From contig JAKLKQ010000001.1 of the NCBI GenBank assembly GCA_023150555.1, positions 124,001-188,000 of the forward strand: a DNA stretch of 64,000 nt, read 5' to 3'. The notes beneath the pieces were generated by a model. That model ran no database searches. It was given only the letters and a program-made list of their open reading frames with translations, and was not told where the DNA came from. Each line of letters begins with the position of its first letter. The stretch's first letter is position 1. Source of the DNA: Planctomycetota bacterium. Lineage in GTDB: Bacteria > Planctomycetota > SZUA-567 > H5-PLA8. Shown one piece after another: positions 21,656 to 32,101 of this stretch. The position numbers were made by a program, and so were the translations under genes.

Positions 21656-22486
21656 TCAGGCGCGGACGCGCGTAAGGGCTTCGATCGCTTTGCGCGGCGA
21701 GCCGCCCGCGGCGTCCAGCGCGCGCAGCGCTTCGGCTTCCGCAACGCCGGTGGCGTCCATCACCAGGTTGCGCGCGCGTTCGCGCAGCTTCTCGCACTTC
21801 ACCTGCAGGTCCACCATGCGGTTGCCCTTCACGCGGCCCAGCTGCACCATCGCGGCCGTCGAGAGCATGTTCAGCACCAGCTTCTGCGCCGTGCCGGCCT
21901 TCATGCGCGTCGAGCCCGTCACGATCTCGGGGCCCGTCTCGGCTACGATCGCGACGTCGGCCTGCGCGAGCAATTCCGGATGGCGGTTGCACGTCACGCA
22001 CGCGGTAAAGGCCCCGCGCAGCCGCGCTTCGGCCAAGGCATCACGCACGTAACGCGCGCGCCCGCTGGCGGACAAGCCCACCACGGCGTCCTTCAAACCG
22101 ATCGCTCTTCCCGCAATGTCCGCGACGCCCGCCGCGCCGTCGTCTTCCGCGCCTTCCTGGCTCTGCGTCAGCGCCTTCGGCCCGCCTGCGATGATGCCCT
22201 GCACCAGCGTGGGCTCGACGCCGTACGTCGGCGGCATCTCGCTGGCATCGACGCAGCCCAGCCGGCCGCTGGTGCCCGCGCCGATGTAGAAGAGTCGTCC
22301 ACCGGCTTTCAACCGCTCGCCGATGGCCCGCGCCGCGGCCTCGATCTCGGACAGGCAGCGCTGCACCGCGTCGGGCACCGTGCGGTCCTCGTCGTTGATC
22401 AGCTGCAGGAGCTGCCCCAGCGGAAGGCGGTCCAGCGCTTCGCTGCGCGGATTGGGCTGCTCGGTGGCCAGTTTTCGCAGGTCCAT
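21656..22486 (-). CDS. murQ: N-acetylmuramic acid 6-phosphate etherase
   Basis: MurQ cleaves the lactyl ether of N-acetylmuramic acid 6-phosphate to GlcNAc 6-phosphate and lactate in cell-wall recycling. The 276-residue product carries the SIS-domain signature GAGTSGRLG, then GLSASGR and the family motif TGSTRMKAGTAQK. The N-terminus LATEQPNPRSEALDRL matches the usual MurQ opening and fixes the start at 22486. It is slightly shorter than the enterobacterial enzyme. No murP or nagK lies nearby. Confidence 0.95.
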   Translation of the reverse strand: MDLRKLATEQPNPRSEALDRLPLGQLLQLINDEDRTVPDAVQRCLSEIEAAARAIGERLKAGGRLFYIGAGTSGRLGCVDASEMPPTYGVEPTLVQGIIAGGPKALTQSQEGAEDDGAAGVADIAGRAIGLKDAVVGLSASGRARYVRDALAEARLRGAFTACVTCNRHPELLAQADVAIVAETGPEIVTGSTRMKAGTAQKLVLNMLSTAAMVQLGRVKGNRMVDLQVKCEKLRERARNLVMDATGVAEAEALRALDAAGGSPRKAIEALTRVRA

Positions 22487-22614
22487 GGGTCCCTTCCCAA
22501 TCGCGCCTATATTAAGGAGGCGCTCGTCCGGGAATCGTCCGTTTTCGCCCCGAAGTGAAGCGAACCGCCGCGCCGCTGGACAGCTTCCGGACGGGCGGGG
22601 AGAATCGCCCGCGC

Positions 22615-23331
22615 ATGAGCAACGCATCCCCCGACGCTGCCGAACCCCTGATCCGCTGCCGCGGCGTGAAGCGCGGCTACGGGACCGCCCCCGCGCGCAC
22701 CGTCGCTCTGGCCGGCGTGGATCTGGACGTGCCCGCCGGGCAGACCCTCGCAATCGTTGGGCCCAGCGGTTCGGGCAAGAGCACCCTGCTGCACTTGATC
22801 GGCGCGATGGAGATCCCCGACGAGGGCGAGGTCCGCGTCGCCGGCCGCGACGTGACGAAGCTCGCCGACGACGAAGCCGCGCGCTTCCGCCGCGAGAAGA
22901 TCGGCTTCGTCTTCCAGTTCTTCAACCTGATCCCGACACTCTCGAGCCTCGACAACGTCGCCTTGCCCGCGCGCATGGCCGGGCGAGGCGCCGCCGAAGC
23001 CCGCGCGAAAGCGCGTACGCTGCTGGAACGCGTCAGCCTGGGCGAGCGCGCCGAGTCGCGCCCCGACGCACTCTCCGGCGGCCAGCAGCAGCGCGTCGCC
23101 ATCGCCCGCGCGCTGGTCAACGACCCGCGCATCGTGCTCGCCGACGAACCCACCGGCGCGCTTGATACGGCCAGCGGCGAGGCCGTGCTGAAACTTCTGC
23201 TCGAAATCGTCCGTGAACGCGGCACCACGCTGCTGATGGCGACACACAGCGAGCAGGCCGTCGCGCACGCGGAACGCCGCATCCGCGTCGAGGACGGGCG
23301 CATCGTCGCCGACGAAAGGCGCGCGCCGTGA
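22615..23331 (+). CDS. ABC transporter ATPase (MacB/LolD type, AttE-like)
   Basis: A 238-residue ATPase with Walker A GPSGSGKS, signature LSGGQQQRVAIARAL, Walker B VLADEPTGALD and the switch histidine in ATHSEQ. It belongs to the MacB/LolD/FtsE group that works with FtsX-like permeases in mechanotransmission or lipid/lipoprotein handling rather than simple transport. Its stop overlaps the GTG start of the permease by 4 bp. With the permease and lipocalin-like gene it forms an AttEFGH-like module. Confidence 0.93.
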   Translation: MSNASPDAAEPLIRCRGVKRGYGTAPARTVALAGVDLDVPAGQTLAIVGPSGSGKSTLLHLIGAMEIPDEGEVRVAGRDVTKLADDEAARFRREKIGFVFQFFNLIPTLSSLDNVALPARMAGRGAAEARAKARTLLERVSLGERAESRPDALSGGQQQRVAIARALVNDPRIVLADEPTGALDTASGEAVLKLLLEIVRERGTTLLMATHSEQAVAHAERRIRVEDGRIVADERRAP

Positions 23332-25907
23332 ACGCCGCCGCCGCAGTGCTGGGCGTGCTGTGGAGCGACCTGCGCCGGCGCCCCGGCACCGCGCTGGCCT
23401 CGCTGTCCGCCGTCGCGTCGGGAGTGGCCGTCTTCGTCGCGATCCTGCTGGCCGGATCGGCGGCGCGTTCGAGCTTCGTCAGCGCGGTGCAGGCCGTCGC
23501 GGGCCGCGCAACGCACGAGGTCACCGCCGAGGGCGGGCTGGACGAGACGCGCTTTCCGGCGCTGCTCGAACTCCCGCACGTCGCCGCCGCGCAGCCGGTG
23601 GTCGAAGGGCGCATCGCCGTCGAGGCCGTCCTGCGCGGCGGGACCAGCGTACGCAGCCCCGCGCCGCCGCTGCGCATCCTGGGCGTCGATCCCTTCCGCG
23701 TGGGGCCGTTCCTGGGCGAGCCCGGCAAGGGCACCGCGCCGGTGGTACGCGACGAGGACCTCACCGAGTTCCTCACCGATCCGCATGCCGTGGTGCTGCC
23801 GCGGCGCTGGGCCGACGAGGCCGGGGCGCAGGCAGGCGACACGCTGCGTGTAGCCGCGGCCGGACAAATCGCGACGCTGCGCGTGCTGGCCGTCTACGAA
23901 CTCGACGCGTTGGGCGAGGCCGCACGCGACAGCGCCGTCATCGACATCGCTGCCGCGCAGGAACTGCTCGACAAGTGCGGACGCCTCGACCGCGTGGACA
24001 TAGCCCTCGACGAGGACGATCCCGCGTGCGAAGCCGAACTGAGTGCCGCGCTGCCGCCCGGCGAACGCCTGCAGCGTCCAGAGCGGCGCGGCGAACGCGT
24101 CGCGCGCATGATCGACGCGTTTCGGCTGAACCTCCTGGCACTCGGTGGGCTCGCGCTGGTCGTCGGCGCGCTGCTGGTCTTCAACGCCGCGCAGTTCAGC
24201 GTCGTGCGCCGAAACGCGCTCTTGGGGCAACTCCGCGCACTGGGCGTCACGCGCCCGTTGCTGATGGGCGCGGTGCTGGCCGAAGTCGTCGCGCTGGGGT
24301 TCGTGGGCGGGGCGCTGGGCTTGGCATTGGGTTCGCTGCTCGCCAACCGCCTGGCCGGGCGCCTGGCTGAGACGATCACCGACCTCTACGCATTCGTGCA
24401 AGTTGACGTCGCGCCGATGACATGGCCGGCTGCGATGCTGGTGCTGCTGGGCACGGCGGGCGTCGCGGCCGCGGCGGGCTTCTTCCCCGCGCTGGACGCC
24501 GCGCGCACGCCGCCTCGCATGGTCGGCCTGCGCAGTCGGGAGGAAGGACTCTTCCGCGCGCAACTCCCGCGGCTCGCGTTCTTCGCGCTTGCTTTCTGCG
24601 CCGCGGGCGTCGGCGCGATGAACTTTCCCACGCGCGCGTGGTGGCCGGGCCTGATCGCGGCCTTCGCCTTCGTCGGAACCGGCGCGTGCCTGCTTCCGGC
24701 GGCGATGGCGCTGCTTTTGCCTCCGCTTCGCAAACTCGGCGAACGCATGGGCCTGCTCGCGCTTCCCCTGGCGGTCGGGGCGCTGTCGCGGTCGCTCTCG
24801 CGCACCGGCGGCGCGGCCTCGGCGCTGGGCGTCGCGCTGGCCATGACCATCGGCGTGATCACGATGGTGAAGTCGTTCGAATCCGAGGTGCGCCGCTGGA
24901 TCGACGGGGCGATCCGCGCCGACCTGTTCATCAGCGACGTCAACGAGCATCTCGCGCGCGAGGACGCCCGCGTGCCGAATGCCGCCCTGCGCGAACTGGC
25001 CGCGATGCCCGAGGTCGAGGCACTCGATACGCTGCGCAAGATCGACCTCGCCTACGCCGACCGCACGATGCTCTTCTTCGGCGTCAACCTGCCCACGCCC
25101 GACAGCCGCGAACGCTTCGAGTTTCTTTCCGGCGACGGGCCGTCGGCCATCGAGGGGATGCTCGGCGGCGAGGCCATCGTCAGCGAGCCGCTCGCCAACC
25201 GCTACAACCTCGGCGTCGGCGACACGCTGGCCGTCAACGGCCGCCGCGGCGAAGTGACGTTCAAGATCCTCGGCGTCTTCCGCGACTTCTCCTACGACCG
25301 CGGCTACGCGGTGACGGGCGAGAAGCGCTATCTCGAGATCTTCGGCGAGACCGGCGTGCGCAACGTCGCAGTGTACCTGAAGCCGGGCGTCGAACGCGAA
25401 GCCGCGGCGCGTTCCGTGCGCGAACGCTTCGCCGGGCGCTACGTCCTGAACGTGCGCAGCAATGCGGAACTGCGCGGGCACATCCTGGACGTCTTCAACC
25501 ACACCTTCGCGCTGACGTACCTGCTGCAGACGATCGCGACGGCCTTCGCGCTAGGCGGCATCACCGTGACGCTGTTCGGCCTCTTCCTCGAACGCGCCCG
25601 CGAGATCGCCACGCTGCGCGCGCTGGGCTCCGCTGTCTCGCACGTGGGCCGGCTCTTCGCTATGGAGTCCCTGCTGATGGCGCTCTTTCCGGTTCTCCTG
25701 GCTCTGCCGCTGGGCGCGGTGCTGGCCTGGATCCTCGTGCACGTGATCAACCTGCGCTCGTACGGCTGGTCCATCGCCTACGCATGGCCGTGGTCGCCGG
25801 TGCTGGGCACCTGCGCGCTGGCCGTCGCGGCGGGTCTGTGCGCGACGCTGGTGCCGTGGGCGCTGGCGCGGCGCCAGTCGATCGCCGGCGCGCTGCGGGA
25901 GGAATGA
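23328..25907 (+). CDS. FtsX-like ABC permease with duplicated domain (AttF/AttG-like)
   Basis: An 859-residue permease with an N-terminal helix, a large extracytoplasmic domain at about 45-250, three helices and an FtsX core, extra helices in the middle, a second extracytoplasmic domain (about 510-700) and a second FtsX core near 715-850. Ten or so membrane helices are visible. This two-core form corresponds to fused AttF and AttG. The GTG start overlaps the ATPase stop and its own stop overlaps a possible ATG of the next gene, so the three are tightly coupled. Confidence 0.88.
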   Translation: MNAAAAVLGVLWSDLRRRPGTALASLSAVASGVAVFVAILLAGSAARSSFVSAVQAVAGRATHEVTAEGGLDETRFPALLELPHVAAAQPVVEGRIAVEAVLRGGTSVRSPAPPLRILGVDPFRVGPFLGEPGKGTAPVVRDEDLTEFLTDPHAVVLPRRWADEAGAQAGDTLRVAAAGQIATLRVLAVYELDALGEAARDSAVIDIAAAQELLDKCGRLDRVDIALDEDDPACEAELSAALPPGERLQRPERRGERVARMIDAFRLNLLALGGLALVVGALLVFNAAQFSVVRRNALLGQLRALGVTRPLLMGAVLAEVVALGFVGGALGLALGSLLANRLAGRLAETITDLYAFVQVDVAPMTWPAAMLVLLGTAGVAAAAGFFPALDAARTPPRMVGLRSREEGLFRAQLPRLAFFALAFCAAGVGAMNFPTRAWWPGLIAAFAFVGTGACLLPAAMALLLPPLRKLGERMGLLALPLAVGALSRSLSRTGGAASALGVALAMTIGVITMVKSFESEVRRWIDGAIRADLFISDVNEHLAREDARVPNAALRELAAMPEVEALDTLRKIDLAYADRTMLFFGVNLPTPDSRERFEFLSGDGPSAIEGMLGGEAIVSEPLANRYNLGVGDTLAVNGRRGEVTFKILGVFRDFSYDRGYAVTGEKRYLEIFGETGVRNVAVYLKPGVEREAAARSVRERFAGRYVLNVRSNAELRGHILDVFNHTFALTYLLQTIATAFALGGITVTLFGLFLERAREIATLRALGSAVSHVGRLFAMESLLMALFPVLLALPLGAVLAWILVHVINLRSYGWSIAYAWPWSPVLGTCALAVAAGLCATLVPWALARRQSIAGALREE

Positions 25908-25909
25908 CG

Positions 25910-27025
25910 ATGCGCAGAACGATGTTGCTCCTCGCACTTCTGCTTTCACCTGCGCTACACGCTGGCGAGGAGGAGAGCCCGTTCGTGCAGGCCATCGGCG
26001 CGCGGACGTTCGAGTTTCCGCGCGACCACGGCAGCCACCCGGAGTTCAAGACGGAGTGGTGGTATTTCACCGGCGCGCTGAAGACGAAGGACGGCGGGGA
26101 CCTGGGCTTCGAGGCCACCTGGTTCCGCCGCGCGCTGAAACCGGCGAGCGAAGTGCCGCCGCGTTCGTCAAGACTGGCAGCGCGCGAGGTCTTCGCGTTC
26201 CACGGCGCGCTGAGCGACATCGCGAAGAAGGCCTTCCTGCATGAGAAGTCCGCTTGCCGCGCGGCGGCCAACTGGGCCGGAGCCGACGAAAAGGATCTGC
26301 GCGTCTTCCTGCTCAACAACAGGCTCGAGCGCGGCGCCGGCGGCGTCTGGCACCTTACCTACATGGTGAAGGGCCACCGCATCGAGTTGAAGCTCACGCC
26401 GCAGGCCGAACCGCTGCTGCACGGCGAAGTCCCCGGCCTGAGCCCCAAAGGCCCGGAGCCGGGGCAGGCCAGCTACTACGTCAGCATGCCGCGTTTGAAG
26501 GCCGAAGGCACCGTCGCGCGCGAACCCGGCGCGGCGGGCGAGGCCGTGACGGGCGAAGTCTGGTTCGACCACGAGTTCTTCAGCAACTCGATGCCCGACG
26601 ACCTCGCGGGGTGGGACTGGTTCAGCGTGGCGCTCGACGACGGCACCGACTTGATGCTTTACGCATTGCGCGCGAAGGACGGCTCGATCGGCCCCGTCAG
26701 CGCGGGCACACTGCGCCGCAAGGGCCAGCCGGCGGTGCACCTCACGCGCGAGGACTTCAAGATCGAAGTGCAGGCGCGCTGGACGAGCCCCCACACCAAG
26801 GCCGCGTACCCTGCGCAGTGGACAATCGAAATCCCGAAGCACGAGGTGGCGCTCAACGTGAAGCCGCTGCTGGCCGACCAGGAACTCCAGTCCGGCGGCG
26901 GCGAAGGCGTGAGCTACTGGGAAGGCCTGTGCCGCTACGAAGGCACCGTCGGCGGCTCGCCCGCGGCGGGCAACGGCTACGTCGAACTGGTCGGCTACGC
27001 GGGCGCCTTCGGCGGGAAGCTGTGA
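25910..27025 (+). CDS. AttH/CrtC-family lipocalin-like secreted protein
   Basis: A 371-residue product with a signal peptide (MRRTMLLLALLLSPALHA) and the AttH/CrtC double lipocalin-like fold. The family opening EWWYFTG follows the signal peptide, and WFDHEFFSNSMPDDLAGWDWF is its second hallmark. AttH proteins are encoded with AttEFG ABC systems and probably bind a hydrophobic ligand outside the membrane. Of two in-frame ATGs at 25904 and 25910 the second is better placed from GGAGGA; the first overlaps the permease stop. Confidence 0.88.
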   Translation: MRRTMLLLALLLSPALHAGEEESPFVQAIGARTFEFPRDHGSHPEFKTEWWYFTGALKTKDGGDLGFEATWFRRALKPASEVPPRSSRLAAREVFAFHGALSDIAKKAFLHEKSACRAAANWAGADEKDLRVFLLNNRLERGAGGVWHLTYMVKGHRIELKLTPQAEPLLHGEVPGLSPKGPEPGQASYYVSMPRLKAEGTVAREPGAAGEAVTGEVWFDHEFFSNSMPDDLAGWDWFSVALDDGTDLMLYALRAKDGSIGPVSAGTLRRKGQPAVHLTREDFKIEVQARWTSPHTKAAYPAQWTIEIPKHEVALNVKPLLADQELQSGGGEGVSYWEGLCRYEGTVGGSPAAGNGYVELVGYAGAFGGKL

Positions 27026-27081
27026 ACGCTCAGTACACGCAAGTCCTTATCGTTAATGAACTAAGATCATTTTACCAAGCT

Positions 27082-27113
27082 TTGACAACGGACCGCACGG
27101 GCCATCGTATAAG
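27082..27113 (+). promoter_or_regulatory. Weak candidate promoter for the two-component operon
   Basis: TTGACA at 27082-27087 and TATAAG at 27108-27113 both match well, but the 20-bp spacing is longer than optimal, so activation or another start is possible. GGGGAGG lies just before the ATG at 27142. Confidence 0.35.
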
Positions 27114-27141
27114 ATGAAGGATACGGGGAGGCACTCCTTAT

Positions 27142-27818
<677 letters not shown>

Positions 27819-27822
<4 letters not shown>

Positions 27823-30092
27823 ACCTGCACGGCGGGCGCGCGGTCATCGCGCTGCTTTTGACGTGCGCGGCGCTGGGCCTTCCGCTGGCGGCGTGGTACG
27901 TCACGGGCGTCCACGAAGTCCAGCGCGACGTCGCCCGCTACCGCAACGAACCCATGCGCGAAGCGCGCGACGTGGCCGTGCGCATCGCCAACCGCGTCGC
28001 GGGGGACCTCGACAGCCTGCGCCTGCGTGAGTCCGAACGCGACTTCCTCCAGTACCAGAACGTCTACCACGACCCCAAGGGCGCCTACGTCGGCACCAGC
28101 GTCATCCCTTCGCCGCTGGCCGCCGGACCAGCCGACCCGATGATCCGTGCGCACTTCCAGATCGACGCCGCCGGCCGCCTGACCCTTCCGACGATCAACG
28201 ATTTCGTCGAGGAAGACAACGTGCAGGTCGCGCAGGGCCCGGAACTCGCGATCCGCGAGGAACTCGCGCAGGCCGCGCTGTCCTGTGTCAATGCGCTGCC
28301 GGCCTGGAGCCCGGCCACCCTGCACTACAACGGCGCCTTGCCGGCCCCGGCTCCAAATTCCCCCACACCAATCAACGCCTACGATCTGCAGGCCGGCGGC
28401 CAGGCCGTTAACCTCGCCACGCAGGCCGAAGAGCATGGGCAGAACGGAATTGCCCTTCAGGAGCAGGCCGTCCAGGACCCCAACGAGGCCAAGCAGCGCC
28501 AACAGACCCAGCAGGAAGCGCCCCAGGCTCAAACGCAGGAGCTGCAACAGCAGCGCAGGCAACAGGACGACCTCCGGGGCCAGAACGGGCAACAGGGCGG
28601 GCAGCAAGGAGGCCAGCAAAGCGGCAGGCAAATCGAAAGGCAGAGCAGTTTGCCGAGTTCCGGACAGGCCAGCACAAACGCACTCTCGAACGCGAACGAC
28701 GCTCAGGTCGCGCCCCAGCAGAACTGGAAGGAGCAGACCCTCGACTCGTCGAGCTGGATGCAGAACAAGGCCGCCAACGAGATCTACGCGTACAATCGGG
28801 CCGGCAATCGCAAAGGCAACGAAACGCAGGGCAACGAAGCGCCCGCCTACATGAAAGGCGAAGCACAAGCCGCGAAGGGCGAGATCGTAACCAAGGGCGG
28901 CATCGCGCAAAAAGGCGACGCGCCCGCCAAGGGCGAACGCCCCGCCGTTCCTCCCACGTCCACGCCGTCGGTGCTCGTTCCGGTGCCCGAGCGGCAGCCC
29001 GAACAGATCGTGATCAAGGTCGCGGACTTCCAGTGGCGCACCATCGAGGTCAACGGCGAGCCCGCGCTGATGGCGCTGCGGACCGTGCAGACGCCCGAAG
29101 GCTTCCTTACGCAGGGCTTTCAGATCGACTTCGCCGAATTGCAGCGGCGCTACTTCGACCGCTACATGCCGGTCAAGCTGGCGTTGGGCTTCCCGACGGG
29201 CCGGGCCCACGGCGAGGCCGTGCTGCCGATCCAGGGTGCCGACTGGCACATCTCCGTCGACGCCACTCCCGCGCTGCTTTCGGGCGAACGCCGCGCCGCC
29301 GGCATCGAGACGCAGTTCCTGTGGACCTTCGGCATCGGCGCCACCATCGCCGTGCTGGCCGGGCTGTGCGTGGTGATCCTGGTCTGGCAGTCGGACCTGC
29401 TGGCGCGCGAACGCAGCCGCTTCGCCGCCGCCGCCGCGCACGAACTGCGCACGCCGCTGGCCGGCCTGCGCATGTACGGCGAGATGCTCCACGAAGGCCT
29501 GGGTGATCCGGCCAAGAGCAAAGACTACGCGCGCCGCGTCGCCACCGAGGCCGAACGCCTGGGCCGCGTCGTCGCCAACGTGCTGAACTTCACGCGCCTC
29601 GAACGCGGCAAACTCGCCACCAACCCGCAGCTCGGCGACCTGGTGCAAGCCGTCACTGACTGCGTCGCGCGCCAGCGGCCCGCGCTGGAAGCCGCCGGCG
29701 CGAAGCTGGAGCTGGATCTGCGCGAGGCCCTGCCCGCGGTGAAGTTCGACCGCGATGCCCTGGCCCAGATCGTCCAGAACCTGCTCGACAACGCCGAGAA
29801 GTACTCGCGCGCCAGCAGCGACCGCACCATCCAGGTGACGTTGGTGCCCGACGCCGAACAGCGCAACGTGTTCCTTACCGTCGCCGACCGCGGGCCGGGC
29901 ATCAGCCGCGACCTCAGCCGCCGCCTCTTCAAGCCCTTCTCGCGCGGCAGCGACCCCGACCAGCCCACCGGCCTGGGCCTGGGCCTGGCGCTGACCCGCG
30001 CGCTCGCGCACGCGCAGGGCGCCGAGGTGCTCTGCACGAACGGCAGCGGCGGCGGAGCGATCTTCCGCGTGCGCTTCCCGGTACAGTCTTGA
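27819..30092 (+). CDS. Sensor histidine kinase with Gln-rich extracytoplasmic domain
   Basis: A 757-residue kinase. The first membrane helix is at about 7-27 and the second at about 499-523. The roughly 470-residue sensor between them holds a low-complexity Gln/Asn/Gly-rich tract at about 205-295, for example QQRRQQDD and GQQGGQQGGQQ, and a Lys/Gly/Ala-rich stretch near 345-375. No HAMP domain is evident. The H-box AAHELRTPLAG is near 540, the N-box QNLLDNAEKYS near 652, then DRGPGIS and GLGLGLAL. It partners the response regulator that it overlaps. The signal sensed is unknown. Confidence 0.9.
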
Positions 30093-30112
30093 GTCTTGCG
30101 TCCTGAGTCTTG
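30085..30112. repeat. Heptamer tandem repeat (AGTCTTG type)
   Basis: Four 7-bp units (AGTCTTG, AGTCTTG, CGTCCTG, AGTCTTG) begin inside the last codons of the kinase gene and supply its TGA stop. Confidence 0.6.
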
Positions 30113-30155
30113 AGGCAGTAGGGCGGCAGCTTTCTGAATTGCTCGCCGGCAGGTT

Positions 30156-30190
30156 ACAATCCAAAATCCGAAATCCGCATTCCGCAATCG
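30156..30190. repeat. Heptamer tandem repeat (AAATCCG type)
   Basis: Five 7-bp units (ACAATCC, AAAATCC, GAAATCC, GCATTCC, GCAATCG) lie in the 195-bp gap between the sensor kinase and the next gene. Confidence 0.6.
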
Positions 30191-30287
30191 ACCCGAACCT
30201 GCTTTTTACATTCATTTGACTCCCAAAATACGTTCTGCGGCGTTCTACTTACAGGGACGCCGCATAAACCATTGGGGAGATTCCGCC

Positions 30288-31724
30288 ATGAAAACCGCCC
30301 GCCGTACCTTGCCGGTCTTTGCCCTGGCTTGCCTCGCCTGGGCCGGCAATTTCACGCTCGAAGGCGCCGAAAATACAGCAGGTCTCGCCCAGGCCGCGCG
30401 CGAGGCCGTCGCCGAGGACGCCGCCGTGGCGCAGGCCGCCGTCGCGAAGCTGCGCGCCGCCGGCCCGGCCGGGCTCGAGGCACTCTTCGAGACGCACGCG
30501 AAAGCGATCGCCGCGGATTGGGGCCTGCCGGCCCTGCCCTCGGTCACGAAGCTGGCGCCGCCGGACCAGGAGAGAAGCAACGCGGCGGGGCCAGGCATCA
30601 AGCCCAACGCCGATCCGGCCGCAACGCGCCTGCGCCTGGCGCTCGACAAGGTCGCTCAGCAGAAGGACGCCATTGCCAGCCGCCTGTACTGGTACACCGA
30701 CTTCGAACTGGCCAAAGCCGCCGCGGCCGCCGCCCACAAGCCGATACTATCGCTGCGCCTGCTCGGCAAGCTCGACGAGGACTACAGTTGCGCCAACAGC
30801 CGCTTCTTCCGCACGGTCCTGTACGCGAACCGGGACGTCTCGGCGTACCTGCGCGAACGCTACGTCCTGCACTGGCAGTCGGTGCGCCCGGTGCCGAAGG
30901 TGACCATCGACTTCGGCGACGGCCGCGTCCTCGAACGCACGCTCACCGGCAACAGCATCCATTACGTGCTCGACGGCCACGGCCGCACCATCGACGCGAT
31001 CCCGGGGCTCTATTCGGCGGCGCGCTTCAAGGAGCTGCTCGTGCGCGGCGAGGAAGCCGCGAAGGCCGTCGGATCCTTCAAGCAGGACATCTTCGAGAGC
31101 CGGATGCGCCAGTGGCACGCCTCTTGGGGCACCGAGAACGCCGCTGCTCTCAAGCGCGAGCGCGACCAGGCGCGCGCATCGGCAGACGGCAACGCTCAAA
31201 CCGGCCGCGCCGGGGCGGGCGCCCATCCAACGGCCCGCGAAGCGGCGCCGTTCGCGGAGTCGAAGATGGTTGCCGAGTTGCCGATCCTTCGCCGCATGGC
31301 CGCCGACGACCCGCTGCTGCGTCCCGAGAACGAGCTGTGGCAGAAGACTGCGCACCTGCACGAAGACGACGCGCGCCTGGACGCCGGCAGCCTGGCCCTG
31401 ATGGCCGACAAGCTCCCGCCCGCAGCCAGCGCCATGCCGCTGGCCGCGACCAAGGAGGCCATCGAGTCGCCGCTGATGCGCATCGCGCGAACCTTCCAGG
31501 CTTCGATCGCGCAGGACACGGTCTACAACGAGTACGTCTTCCACCGCCGCATCCACGAATGGTTCGCGCTCGACGGCGCGGCGGCGTGGAAGGTCGGCGA
31601 CTTGAGCGAGAAGGTCTACGCGCAGCTCTTTCTCACGCCCAGCAGCGATCCCTGGCTGGGCCTGGTGCCGGCCAACACCTACACCGCGCTGCCGTGCGAC
31701 GGCCTGACCACGACGAGCAAGTGA
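30288..31724 (+). CDS. Secreted protein with thioredoxin-like region, function unknown
   Basis: A 478-residue product with a signal peptide (residues about 1-25, MKTARRTLPVFALACLAWAG). The N-terminal third is Ala-rich and helical. Residues about 142-260 look thioredoxin-like: HKPILSLRLLGKLDEDYSC, a strand-turn pattern and a DGHGRTIDAIPG hairpin, but with only one cysteine at the redox position (DYSCANSRFF), so disulfide chemistry is doubtful. The C-terminal part is helical. GGGGAGA precedes the start. It is followed by a tiny membrane protein gene 3 bp on. No precise family is recognised. Confidence 0.72.
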   Translation: MKTARRTLPVFALACLAWAGNFTLEGAENTAGLAQAAREAVAEDAAVAQAAVAKLRAAGPAGLEALFETHAKAIAADWGLPALPSVTKLAPPDQERSNAAGPGIKPNADPAATRLRLALDKVAQQKDAIASRLYWYTDFELAKAAAAAAHKPILSLRLLGKLDEDYSCANSRFFRTVLYANRDVSAYLRERYVLHWQSVRPVPKVTIDFGDGRVLERTLTGNSIHYVLDGHGRTIDAIPGLYSAARFKELLVRGEEAAKAVGSFKQDIFESRMRQWHASWGTENAAALKRERDQARASADGNAQTGRAGAGAHPTAREAAPFAESKMVAELPILRRMAADDPLLRPENELWQKTAHLHEDDARLDAGSLALMADKLPPAASAMPLAATKEAIESPLMRIARTFQASIAQDTVYNEYVFHRRIHEWFALDGAAAWKVGDLSEKVYAQLFLTPSSDPWLGLVPANTYTALPCDGLTTTSK

Positions 31725-31727
31725 GCC

Positions 31728-32012
31728 ATGAACAACGACGGCTGCAACGATCGCAGGGCCGCGGCGCGGATCGCCCTCCGCGTCGCCTTCCTCCTGGCGG
31801 TATGGATCGCGGCGGTGACGGCGATCCAGGCGCTGCTGAAGGCGCAGCATCGTTCGGCCGAAACCGTCGCACCGGTGCTGCAGACTGTCGAAGAGATCGA
31901 GGCCGCCGAACGCGCGGAACTCGACCGCCTGCTCGCCGCGCCGCCCGCGCCCGCCGAGCCCAAGCCGCGCTTGGCCGCGCCCACGCTCTACACTGGCGGA
32001 TGGTGGGCGTAG
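31728..32012 (+). CDS. Small single-pass membrane protein
   Basis: A 94-residue protein with a polar, basic N-terminus, a membrane helix at about 17-38 (ALRVAFLLAVWIAAVTAI), then a short acidic helix and a Pro/Ala-rich tail. It starts 3 bp after the stop of the thioredoxin-like protein gene, so the two are probably co-translated. No family is recognised. Confidence 0.6.
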   Translation: MNNDGCNDRRAAARIALRVAFLLAVWIAAVTAIQALLKAQHRSAETVAPVLQTVEEIEAAERAELDRLLAAPPAPAEPKPRLAAPTLYTGGWWA

Positions 32013-32101
32013 CGCATACCTGCCCTGTTGACTTGCCCCCTGCTTGGGATATTTCAACCGCAACCGCGCTTCCTGCGGCAAGGCCTGTGGGGCTAAATCG
32101 A

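Noticed and set aside
22677..25502. A 941-codon frame on the minus strand
   Set aside because: It overlaps the ABC ATPase and permease genes, which have full family motifs; its composition is typical of antisense shadow in high-GC DNA.
24422..27025. A single 867-codon frame running into the AttH-like gene
   Set aside because: Its first 500 codons are an out-of-frame shadow of the permease; only the part from 25904 or 25910 has a signal peptide and family motifs.
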